In this document: positions 6,879-13,545 of the stretch, piece by piece
How positions within the stretch are numbered: the stretch's first letter is position 1
Layout: each line of letters starts with the position of its first letter
Assembly: GCA_030588275.1 (NCBI GenBank)
Contig: JAUUYJ010000032.1
Location: 1 to 13,860, forward strand
From: Candidatus Zixiibacteriota bacterium
Lineage (GTDB): Bacteria > Zixibacteria > MSB-5A5 > GN15 > JAAZOE01
Direction: 5' to 3'
DNA length: 13,860 bases
The notes under the pieces: generated by a model
The model's input: only the letters and a program-made list of their open reading frames with translations
Told to the model about the DNA's origin: nothing
Database searches by the model: none
Position numbers and translations under genes: made by a program

Positions 6879-7913
6879 ATGGCAATATTCATAGATAAAA
6901 AGACGAAATTGTTGGTGCAGGGGATCACCGGAAGAGATGGTTCGTTCCACGCCCAGCAGATGAAAAAATACGGTACCAATGTGGTGGCCGGAGTGACTCC
7001 CGGAAAGGGAAGCACCAAAGTTGGCAACATTCCGGTTTTTAATTCGGTTGCCGATGCTATCAAGGAAACTAAAGCGAACTGTTCAGTGATTTATGTTCCG
7101 CCTCCGTTTGCCGCCGATGCGATTTACGAAGCGGTTGACGCTGGTATCAAGACGATCGTTTGTATTACTGAAGGAGTTCCGGCCAATGATATGATGAAGG
7201 TTTATCATTATGTCAAGGAGCATGGGGCGCGCCTGATTGGTCCCAATTGCCCCGGATTGATTTCGCCGGAGTTGTCCAAGGTTGGGATCATCCCCGGCAA
7301 TATCTGTAAAAAAGGAAACATTGGCCTGGTCTCACGGAGTGGGACGTTAACCTACGAGGTTATCTTTGCTTTGACTAAGGGTGGAATGGGACAATCGACC
7401 TGTATCGGAATCGGTGGGGACCAAGTTATCGGGACCAATTTTATCGACTGTCTGGAAGCGTTTGAAAAAGACAAAGCGACCAAAGGGATTGTCATGATCG
7501 GTGAAATCGGTGGATCTGACGAAGAGGATGCCGCCGCCTACATCAAGAAACATGTGACCAAACCGGTTGTTGCCTTTATCGCCGGTCGGACCGCTCCTCC
7601 AGGAAAGAGGATGGGGCATGCCGGAGCGATCATTTCCGGTTCGTCCGGATTGGCGGCTGAGAAAGTTGCCGCGTTGAACAAGGTTGGTATTCCGGTAGCG
7701 ATTTCTCCTATTGATCTTCCTCGGCTATTAACCGAAAGAGCAAAGGAGATGAAAGAAAAAGAGGCCGCGAAAAAGGCCAAGAAGAAGGCAAAGAAGGCAA
7801 GTAAAACCCCCAAAGATGGGATTGCTAAGAAGAAAGCAAAAAATTCCCCCAAAAGTGGGATTGCAAATAAGAAAGAGAAGAAAGAAAAGAAAAATAAGAA
7901 AAGTAAAAAATAA
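6879..7913 (+). CDS. sucD: Succinyl-CoA synthetase, alpha subunit, with lysine-rich tail
   Basis: SucD binds CoA and carries the phosphohistidine intermediate. Visible are the CoA-domain start GITGRDG, VTPGKGS, GPNCPG (121-126) and RMGHAGAIISGSSG with active-site His247, matching the spacing of the well-studied bacterial enzyme. A very strong AAGGAGG (6868-6874) precedes the ATG. The catalytic part ends near residue 292. Beyond it lie about 50 extra residues, mostly lysine, absent from ordinary SucD proteins of around 290 residues. Within the tail, a 13-residue unit occurs twice (TPKDGIAKKKAKN, then SPKSGIANKKEKK). The tail is probably disordered and strongly basic. Its role is unknown; nucleic-acid, membrane or partner binding are guesses. 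Confidence 0.96.
   Translation: MAIFIDKKTKLLVQGITGRDGSFHAQQMKKYGTNVVAGVTPGKGSTKVGNIPVFNSVADAIKETKANCSVIYVPPPFAADAIYEAVDAGIKTIVCITEGVPANDMMKVYHYVKEHGARLIGPNCPGLISPELSKVGIIPGNICKKGNIGLVSRSGTLTYEVIFALTKGGMGQSTCIGIGGDQVIGTNFIDCLEAFEKDKATKGIVMIGEIGGSDEEDAAAYIKKHVTKPVVAFIAGRTAPPGKRMGHAGAIISGSSGLAAEKVAALNKVGIPVAISPIDLPRLLTERAKEMKEKEAAKKAKKKAKKASKTPKDGIAKKKAKNSPKSGIANKKEKKEKKNKKSKK
7807..7884 (+). repeat. 39-base tandem duplication inside the sucD tail
   Basis: Two adjacent units begin at 7807 and 7846, each opening with CCCCCAAA, then a variable GAT or AGT region, then GGGATTGC and an A/G-rich end. The period is 39 bases, so the reading frame is kept and a 13-residue unit is repeated. Each unit also contains a small CCC...GGG dyad. 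The lysine codons flanking it make the whole 7739-7913 stretch strikingly purine-rich. Confidence 0.7.
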
Positions 7914-7931
7914 GTCTCAAGCAGGTTGGAC

Positions 7932-8039
7932 ATGATGTGGTGCGGAGCATTGATTGTACCGGATTTTGAAAAATTATGCCCACTCTGTTTGGCCGGTTTT
8001 CTAATAGTTAAACATAGCACGACCCAAAACGGTCTCTAG
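7932..8039 (+). CDS. Possible 35-residue small protein between sucD and korD
   Basis: An ATG-started frame fills almost the whole 133-base gap, from 18 bases after the sucD stop to a TAG that overlaps the korD ribosome-binding site. The predicted peptide begins MMWCGALIVPDFEKLC and contains a CPLC pair plus a short hydrophobic run (LCLAGFLIV). Its ribosome-binding site is weak (AGG, six bases upstream). An open frame of this length is expected by chance fairly often, and I recognise no family. It is listed because its placement is neat and no other feature explains this gap. Confidence 0.18.
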   Translation: MMWCGALIVPDFEKLCPLCLAGFLIVKHSTTQNGL

Positions 8040-8049
8040 GAGTTGAATG

Positions 8050-8310
8050 ATGGCTGAGGAAAAAACAGGGGATCAAGTGGAGCCGAAAAAAGTACGCTTT
8101 TCTTTTCAGGAAGGCAAAGGCCAGCCCCCTCTAAATTTGTACCTGCATTGGTGCAAAGCCTGCAATATCTGTATCGCCTTTTGCCCTCAAAAGGTTTTTG
8201 ACCCCGACCGAGATGGCAAGCCGATTGTCGCCCGACCGGAACAATGTACGCAATGTGCCATCTGTTGGTTACATTGCCCGGACTTTGTCATAACTTCGAA
8301 CTACAAGTGA
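8050..8310 (+). CDS. korD: 2-Oxoacid:ferredoxin oxidoreductase, delta (ferredoxin) subunit
   Basis: This 86-residue protein is a two-cluster ferredoxin. The first motif, CKACNICIAFCP (Cys35, 38, 41, 45), and the second, CTQCAICWLHCP (Cys66, 69, 72, 76), both have CX2CX2CX3CP spacing for [4Fe-4S] clusters. In this family the delta subunit passes electrons between the catalytic beta subunit and external ferredoxin. The ATG at 8050 lies seven bases after AGGAG (8038-8042); the adjoining ATG at 8047 is only four bases away. The gene opens a tight delta-alpha-beta-gamma set, and sucCD immediately upstream argues for 2-oxoglutarate as the substrate of the complex. The N-terminal 30 residues are polar and unlike the rest. 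Confidence 0.9.
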   Translation: MAEEKTGDQVEPKKVRFSFQEGKGQPPLNLYLHWCKACNICIAFCPQKVFDPDRDGKPIVARPEQCTQCAICWLHCPDFVITSNYK

Positions 8311-8322
8311 GGATTGGATAAT

Positions 8323-9468
8323 ATGGCGCAAAGCAAGAATTCTGTCCGCCGGTTGGTTCAGGGGAACGAAGCTTCAATGCTGGGAGCCCTGTATGCCGGA
8401 TGTAACTTTTTTGCCGGGTACCCGATTACCCCCTCGACAGAAATCGCCGAAGGAATGGCCCGGATGCTCCCCAAAAAAGGGGGGCGGTTTATACAAATGG
8501 AAGATGAAATCGGATCGATGGGGGCAATCATCGGCGCTTCAGCCGCCGGTGCCAAAACAATGACCGCAACCAGCGGCCCCGGCTTTTCTTTAATGCAGGA
8601 AAATATTGGCTATGCCTACATAACTGAAGTCCCCTGTGTTGTTGTCAATGTTCAACGGGGTGGCCCTTCGACCGGTCTGCCGACCAAAATTGGACAGCAG
8701 GATACGATGCAGGCACGCTGGGGAACGCATGGTGACTATACCGCTATTTCGGTTGCCCCGGCCTCAGTTCGGGAATGCTTTGAACAAACGGTCAAGGCCT
8801 TTAACTTTTCCGAGCGTTTCCGCACTCCGGTGACGGTCTTAAGTGACGAGGTTCTTGGACATATGCGCGAAGTTATCACTCTTCCTGAAGAAGGGGAGAT
8901 TGAGATTATAAATCGTGAGAAGCCTGATGTCCCGGCCGAGTGGTACCATCACTTTGAAGCAACTCCCAATTTGGTTTCCCCAATGGCCGGTTTTGGTGAG
9001 GGGTACCGTTTTCATATGACCGGCTTGGTCCACGACCCTGAAGGTTTTCCGACCGCAGATACCAATGAAATTCGCAAAAAATTGAGTAAGCTGAGAAATA
9101 AAATTGTTCGCTTTTCTGACGAATTGGTCCAATTGGAAACGACCATGATGGATGATGCTAATATCGCTGTCGTTGCCTATGGTACCGCCGCTCGTGCGGC
9201 TCAACAGGCGGTGTTGATGGCACGCGATAAACGGATTCGGGCTGGCTTGATTCGTCCTATTACAATCTGGCCGTTTGCTGACGATCAGATTCGAGCTCTC
9301 CTCAAGGGGATCAAAACGGTTCTGGTCGTGGAATTAAACATGGGGCAAATCGTTCATGAAGTTGATCGGTTGGCGCATCGCCATTGCAAGGTAGAGAGCC
9401 TGAATCGGTTTGACGGTGAGGTCTTAGATCCCGTCGAAATCTTTAAACGCATTCTGGAGGTGAAATAA
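8323..9468 (+). CDS. korA: 2-Oxoglutarate:ferredoxin oxidoreductase, alpha subunit
   Basis: KorA supplies the pyrimidine-type thiamine diphosphate domain and part of the 2-oxoacid pocket of the enzyme that interconverts 2-oxoglutarate plus CoA with succinyl-CoA, CO2 and reduced ferredoxin. At 381 residues it has the usual length. Signatures are GNEASMLGALYAGC, FFAGYPITPSTE (about 29-40), QMEDEIGSMGAI, TATSGPGFSLMQENIGYA and VQRGGPSTGLPTK. The C-terminal part is the transketolase-like domain seen in KorA and VorA. The ATG at 8323 is preferred because an in-frame TTG at 8314 would sit on the ribosome-binding site. The stop overlaps the korB start by one base (TAATG), implying coupled translation. 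Confidence 0.95.
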   Translation: MAQSKNSVRRLVQGNEASMLGALYAGCNFFAGYPITPSTEIAEGMARMLPKKGGRFIQMEDEIGSMGAIIGASAAGAKTMTATSGPGFSLMQENIGYAYITEVPCVVVNVQRGGPSTGLPTKIGQQDTMQARWGTHGDYTAISVAPASVRECFEQTVKAFNFSERFRTPVTVLSDEVLGHMREVITLPEEGEIEIINREKPDVPAEWYHHFEATPNLVSPMAGFGEGYRFHMTGLVHDPEGFPTADTNEIRKKLSKLRNKIVRFSDELVQLETTMMDDANIAVVAYGTAARAAQQAVLMARDKRIRAGLIRPITIWPFADDQIRALLKGIKTVLVVELNMGQIVHEVDRLAHRHCKVESLNRFDGEVLDPVEIFKRILEVK

Positions 9469-10322
9469 TGCCCGCGACTGTTCAACCTTCTGACGTGGCC
9501 TATAATTATCTGCGGGTCAAGAAAAATTTCCCCAATGTCTGGTGCGCCGGATGTGGTATCGGTACCGTTATGGGATCGATTATCCGCGCTATCGACAAGC
9601 TGGGATATTCAAAGAACGATATCGCTTTGGTTTCCGGGATTGGCTGTAGTAGCCGGTTGCCGGTTTATTGCGATTTTAATACACTGCACACGACGCATGG
9701 TCGGGCGATCGCTTTCGCCACCGGAGTCAAATTGGCCAAACCACACATGAAAGTGATTGTTATCACCGGCGATGGTGATGGATTGGCGATTGGTGGGAAT
9801 CACTTTATCCATGCCTGCCGACGTAATATCGATATTACGACAATTCTGATTAATAATCATATCTACGGTATGACCGGCGGTCAGTGTTCACCAACGACGG
9901 CCCATGATAAAAAAGCGACGACCGCTCCGTATGGCAACCTGGAAAACACTTTTGACGTTGCTCAATTGGCTCAGGCGGCCGGTGCCTCTTTTGTGTCCCG
10001 AAGCACGGTTTATCATGTCCAACAGATGGATAAACTTATCGGGCTGGCGCTTGAGAAAAAGGGCTTCTCACTTTTTGAAGCGATCTCTAATTGTCATACT
10101 TATTATGGTCGTCTCAACAAAGAGGGGGATGCCGTTTCGATGATTCAGGATATGAAAAAGATCGCCTTACCAATTAAAGCGGCCAAGGTGCTCCCTCCCG
10201 AAAAAACCAAGGGTAAACTCCTTACCGGTGTTTTGTGGGATGTTGAAAAGCCGGAGTTTTGCTCCGAATATCAAAAACTTATCGACAACTTTAAGGATGA
10301 GCGGGAGAAAAACAATGCCTGA
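9468..10322 (+). CDS. korB: 2-Oxoglutarate:ferredoxin oxidoreductase, beta subunit
   Basis: KorB holds thiamine diphosphate and one [4Fe-4S] cluster next to it. The 284-residue protein has the four expected cluster cysteines: Cys26 and Cys29 (CAGCG), Cys60 (GIGCSSRLP) and Cys209 (SNCHTYYGR). Their spacing closely follows that of characterised archaeal two-subunit enzymes. The cofactor motif is GDGDGLAIGGN (101-111) with INNHIYGMTGGQ further on. The GIGCSSR and YGMTGGQ versions are typical of enzymes using 2-oxoglutarate or related acids rather than pyruvate-specific enzymes, but selectivity is not proven by sequence. GGAGG (9456-9460) lies seven bases before the ATG. The gene overlaps korC by eight bases. 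Confidence 0.95.
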   Translation: MPATVQPSDVAYNYLRVKKNFPNVWCAGCGIGTVMGSIIRAIDKLGYSKNDIALVSGIGCSSRLPVYCDFNTLHTTHGRAIAFATGVKLAKPHMKVIVITGDGDGLAIGGNHFIHACRRNIDITTILINNHIYGMTGGQCSPTTAHDKKATTAPYGNLENTFDVAQLAQAAGASFVSRSTVYHVQQMDKLIGLALEKKGFSLFEAISNCHTYYGRLNKEGDAVSMIQDMKKIALPIKAAKVLPPEKTKGKLLTGVLWDVEKPEFCSEYQKLIDNFKDEREKNNA

Positions 10323-10932
10323 TACCACTCAGAAAAATGACGAAAAAAAGAAAAGCGGTAAACCCGGCAAAGTTGTCAGAGGTGAGCGGTATGAAATCCG
10401 TTTCTCCGGATCGGGTGGACATGGAGTTATTCTGGCGGCGGTGATGATGTCTGAAGCGGCTGGCCGGAACCCGAAGCTGAACGTTATCCAGACGCAGAGT
10501 TATGGACCGGAGGCGCGGGGTGGTTCCAGTAAGGCGGATGTTGTCATCTCCAAGGAGACGATTTATTATCCAAAAGCGATGAAGCTGGAAATGCTTTTAG
10601 CCTTTACTCAGGAAGCCTGCGACAAGTATTACACCGATCTGAAACCGAATGGCCTTTTGGTTGTCGATTCCAATATGGTAACCAAGCTTCCGATTAAAAA
10701 CAGTTTTGGCTTTTCATTCATCCGCATTGCACGGGAGCAAGTCGGACATCCGATGGTGGCCAATGTGATTGCTCTCGGGGCGATGGCCGCTTTGACCGGT
10801 TTGGTCTCCAGAGATGACTTGAAAGAGGTTATAAAAACTCGGGCTCCGCGAGGCACCGAAGAGAAAAACCTGAAGGCTGTAAAAATCGGATTTGATTTGG
10901 GCCTAAAAGCCCTGAAAGAGAAAATTGGATAA
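10315..10932 (+). CDS. korC: 2-Oxoglutarate:ferredoxin oxidoreductase, gamma subunit
   Basis: The 205-residue protein is the gamma (CoA-binding region) subunit. Family marks are RFSGSGGHGVILAA (about 29-42), with the glycine-rich turn, and QTQSYGPEARGG (59-70). A lysine- and charge-rich lead of about 24 residues precedes the conserved domain. The ATG at 10315 is inside the end of korB, has GGGAG (10303-10307) seven bases upstream, and begins MPDTTQ. The frame stays open to 10228, but the earlier ATGs lack ribosome-binding sites and would overlap korB heavily. With korD, korA and korB it completes a four-subunit complex. Confidence 0.93.
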   Translation: MPDTTQKNDEKKKSGKPGKVVRGERYEIRFSGSGGHGVILAAVMMSEAAGRNPKLNVIQTQSYGPEARGGSSKADVVISKETIYYPKAMKLEMLLAFTQEACDKYYTDLKPNGLLVVDSNMVTKLPIKNSFGFSFIRIAREQVGHPMVANVIALGAMAALTGLVSRDDLKEVIKTRAPRGTEEKNLKAVKIGFDLGLKALKEKIG

Positions 10933-10950
10933 TTTAAGGATATAATTCTG

Positions 10951-11349
10951 ATGGAAAAAACATTAACAATAATCAAGCCCGATGCTACCGAAAGAGATCT
11001 GCTTGGACATATCTTGAATCGCTTTGAAAAAGCCGGATTCAAGATTGTCGAGATGAAGATGATGAATCTCTCCAAGGATGAGGCTGGTCGATTTTATGAA
11101 GTCCACAAAGAACGCCCTTTTTATGGCGAATTGACCGACTATATGTCATCCGGTCCAATCGTGCCGATCGTTTTGGAAAAGGATAATGCGATTGCCGATT
11201 TGCGCTTGTTAATCGGTGCTACCGATCCAGCCGAAGCGGCCAGCGGAACTCTGCGTGACGAAGTGGGTATGGATAAGGGAAGAAATTCGGTCCATGCATC
11301 CGATTCACTCGAATCGGCGGCAATCGAAATACCGTTTTTCTTCGGATAA
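10951..11349 (+). CDS. ndk: Nucleoside diphosphate kinase
   Basis: NDK transfers the terminal phosphate between nucleoside triphosphates and diphosphates through a phosphohistidine. The 132-residue protein, slightly shorter than the usual 135-150, starts EKTLTIIKPDA (Lys9) and contains RPFYGEL, GATDPAEA and GTLRDE. The active-site segment is NSVHASDS with His115. The HASDS form, with alanine in place of the more common glycine, also occurs in other bacteria. AAGGA (10936-10940) lies ten bases before the ATG. It sits 18 bases after korC and six before the LarA-family gene, so it is very likely co-transcribed. One plausible link is equilibrating the GTP or ATP made by SucCD. Confidence 0.96.
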   Translation: MEKTLTIIKPDATERDLLGHILNRFEKAGFKIVEMKMMNLSKDEAGRFYEVHKERPFYGELTDYMSSGPIVPIVLEKDNAIADLRLLIGATDPAEAASGTLRDEVGMDKGRNSVHASDSLESAAIEIPFFFG

Positions 11350-11355
11350 TACTGA

Positions 11356-12585
11356 ATGACAAAAATTGCTTTTGGTTCTGAGGAACTGGAATTTACTATC
11401 GAACCAGGTGATTCCCTGATTGAGCGGGAACCGACCGATGATTTTCCACTGTGGAATCCAGACAAGCTAATTAGTCAGCTTGAAGCGGATCGTTTTGGCG
11501 ATTTTTGTGCCGATGAGAAAATACTGATCATCGTAAATGATGCTCACCGGTCCACCCCGACCGGTGAAATCCTCTCTTTTCTCTACAAACAGTTTCCCGA
11601 TCTGTCGGCCGATTTTATCGTCGCCTGTGGCAATCATCCCGCTCCATCGGATGAGGAGTTACAAAAAATCTTTGGCCGTTTTGAACTGCCTGCTGATACC
11701 AAAGTCATTATACATGATTCAAAAGACCAGGCATCTTTACGGGAAATTGGAGAGATAAACGGCTGTAAGCAGTTTCTCAACAAGCACCTGTTTAACTACA
11801 AAAAATTGCTTGTAATCGGATCGGTCGAGCCGCATTATTTTGCCGGATTCACCGGTGGTCGTAAAGCGTTCCTGCCGGGGTTAGCCGATTTTGAAACAAC
11901 CCGTCGCAATCATGCGATGGCCGTATCCGACAAAGCGCAACCGTTGGCGATAGACGGAAATCCTGTGGCAGAAGATATGCAGAGATTTTTTGATTCGATT
12001 GATCTGCCGGACCTGTATTCGATTCAGGCAGTCGTCGGTCGTAAGCATGATGTTATCGATTGTTTTTGCGGAGATATTTCCAAGAGCTTCAAGGCGGCGG
12101 TACAGTTGGCCGAACAGGTTTATTCGTTTGCTACCGACCGACAATTTGATTTGGTCTTAGCCGAAATGCGACCACCATTGGACCGCAATCTGTATCAACT
12201 GCAAAAAGCACTTGAAAACTGTCACGCCGCCGTCCGTGATGGTGGGACGATTGTGGCTATTTCAAAATGCACCGAAGGGGTGGGCAACGACGAATTCTAT
12301 CATCTGGCCGGAAAACTTCAGGATGGTGATACCGCTTTGTCTCATGCCGGGATGGATCAACCACCGATGGGAATTCATAAATTGTCTCGTGTTGTCAGGA
12401 TGGGGCAGAGGATAACGGTTAAGACCTTAACCGGTTTGAAACAGGAAATAGTTGAGCAGGTCTTTTTTGAGTCGGCCGTTTCGATTGATGCTGAGATACA
12501 GAAATTAAGAAGCGAAGATAATAAACCGTTGAGTATTTTGTTGGTTCGGGATGCCGGACTGATGGCAGTAAAAGTGATTTTATAA
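11356..12585 (+). CDS. LarA-family nickel-pincer racemase/epimerase (2-hydroxyacid substrate unknown)
   Basis: This 409-residue protein belongs to the LarA (lactate racemase, DUF2088-type) family, which uses a nickel-pincer nucleotide for hydride-transfer racemisation of 2-hydroxyacids. The key residues line up with Lactiplantibacillus LarA: Asp62 and Arg65 in NDAHRSTP (known Asp72, Arg75), His94 in GNHPAP (His108), His160 in PHYFAGFTGG (His174), Lys170 in GGRKAFLPG (Lys184, the cofactor attachment point) and His186 in RRNHA (His200). The constant offset of 14 for the last four supports the match. The cofactor makers LarB, LarC and LarE are not in this window. Its place 23 bases before malate dehydrogenase suggests malate or another TCA-related hydroxyacid as substrate, which is inference. 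The ribosome-binding site is weak (GGA), and the gene starts six bases after ndk. Confidence 0.87.
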   Translation: MTKIAFGSEELEFTIEPGDSLIEREPTDDFPLWNPDKLISQLEADRFGDFCADEKILIIVNDAHRSTPTGEILSFLYKQFPDLSADFIVACGNHPAPSDEELQKIFGRFELPADTKVIIHDSKDQASLREIGEINGCKQFLNKHLFNYKKLLVIGSVEPHYFAGFTGGRKAFLPGLADFETTRRNHAMAVSDKAQPLAIDGNPVAEDMQRFFDSIDLPDLYSIQAVVGRKHDVIDCFCGDISKSFKAAVQLAEQVYSFATDRQFDLVLAEMRPPLDRNLYQLQKALENCHAAVRDGGTIVAISKCTEGVGNDEFYHLAGKLQDGDTALSHAGMDQPPMGIHKLSRVVRMGQRITVKTLTGLKQEIVEQVFFESAVSIDAEIQKLRSEDNKPLSILLVRDAGLMAVKVIL

Positions 12586-12608
12586 GACAAGAGAAGAGGA
12601 GGCAGTAA

Positions 12609-13535
12609 ATGAACAGGAAGATTGCTGTTATAGGAGCCGGTAATGTTGGTGCCTCGGCCGCTCAGTATGCCGCCGAAGCAAATTTTGCCGATGTTGTGCT
12701 GATTGATATTGTCGAAGGCTTGCCTCAGGGTAAAGCGCTCGATTTGACACAAGCCGGACCGGTCCGGGGTTACAACGGAATGGTGACCGGATCGAATAAT
12801 TACAAAGATATCAAAGGGGCCGACGTCGTTATCATGACCGCTGGGATACCGCGGAAGCCGGGCATGTCGCGCGAGGATCTTTTGAGCATAAATGCCGGCA
12901 TCGTTGCAACAGCGGGGAAAAACATCAAGAAGTATGCACCGAAGGCGTTTGTTATTGTTGTTTCCAACCCGCTTGATATAATGACTTACCACATGTGGAA
13001 ATCAACCGGATTCCCGGAAAACCGAGTCGTCGGTCAGGCTGGCGTTCTTGACTCGACCCGCTTCCGTGCTTTTGTTGCGATGGAGTTGGGTGTTGCGATG
13101 CGTGATGTCAACGCTATGGTGCTGGGTGGTCATGGTGATACGATGGTGCCTTTGCCTCGTTACACAACCGTTAATGGCGTTCCTATCAAAGAACTTATTC
13201 CGGCCAAACGGATCAAAGAGATCTCCGACCGGACCTGTGGTGGTGGTGGCGAAATCGTCAAACTGCTTAAAACTGGTTCTGCTTATTATGCTCCGGCCGC
13301 ATCATCGGTCGAGATGGCTCGCGCTATCATGTGCGATGAGAAGCGACTTTTGCCCTGCTCCTGTCACCTTTCCGGGCAGTATGGAATTAAAAATATATAC
13401 ATCGGCGTTCCGGCCATTCTGGGCGGAGGCGGCGTTGAAAAGATACTTGAACTTCAACTGAACAAAAGCGAACTTAAGGCGCTCCAGGCTTCGGCCAAGA
13501 AATATCAGGGCGTTCTGAAAGAAATCGGATACTGA
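12609..13535 (+). CDS. mdh: Malate dehydrogenase (LDH-like type)
   Basis: The 308-residue protein interconverts malate and oxaloacetate with NAD(H). It has the Rossmann turn IGAGNVG (Gly9, 11, 14) and Asp33 at the end of the second strand (VVLIDI), which favours NAD over NADP. GIPRKPGMSRED carries Arg82 and Arg88 on the substrate loop; arginine at the first position is what separates malate from lactate dehydrogenases. Other marks are VSNPLD (Asn120), GVLDSTRFR (Asp148, Arg151) and GGHGDTMVPL with catalytic His175. The length fits the tetrameric LDH-like MDH group found in many anaerobic bacteria. AGAGGAGG (12595-12602) lies six bases before the ATG. icd starts ten bases downstream, an arrangement seen in other bacteria. 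Confidence 0.97.
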   Translation: MNRKIAVIGAGNVGASAAQYAAEANFADVVLIDIVEGLPQGKALDLTQAGPVRGYNGMVTGSNNYKDIKGADVVIMTAGIPRKPGMSREDLLSINAGIVATAGKNIKKYAPKAFVIVVSNPLDIMTYHMWKSTGFPENRVVGQAGVLDSTRFRAFVAMELGVAMRDVNAMVLGGHGDTMVPLPRYTTVNGVPIKELIPAKRIKEISDRTCGGGGEIVKLLKTGSAYYAPAASSVEMARAIMCDEKRLLPCSCHLSGQYGIKNIYIGVPAILGGGGVEKILELQLNKSELKALQASAKKYQGVLKEIGY

Positions 13536-13545
13536 GGAGGCCAAC

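Noticed and set aside
7538..8020. 160-codon minus-strand frame with a phenylalanine-rich stretch resembling a membrane segment
   Set aside because: The hydrophobic run is simply the reverse complement of the lysine-rich sucD tail.
7914..8049. Promoter or terminator between sucD and korD
   Set aside because: No convincing pair of -35/-10 boxes and no stem with a T-run could be found; read-through from sucCD is the simpler view.
10228..10314. Longer korC start at 10228
   Set aside because: It would overlap korB by nearly 100 bases without a ribosome-binding site, whereas 10315 has a well-placed GGGAG.
11284..11307. Alanine instead of glycine after the active-site histidine of NDK (HASDS)
   Set aside because: This variant is found in other bacterial NDKs and does not suggest loss of activity.
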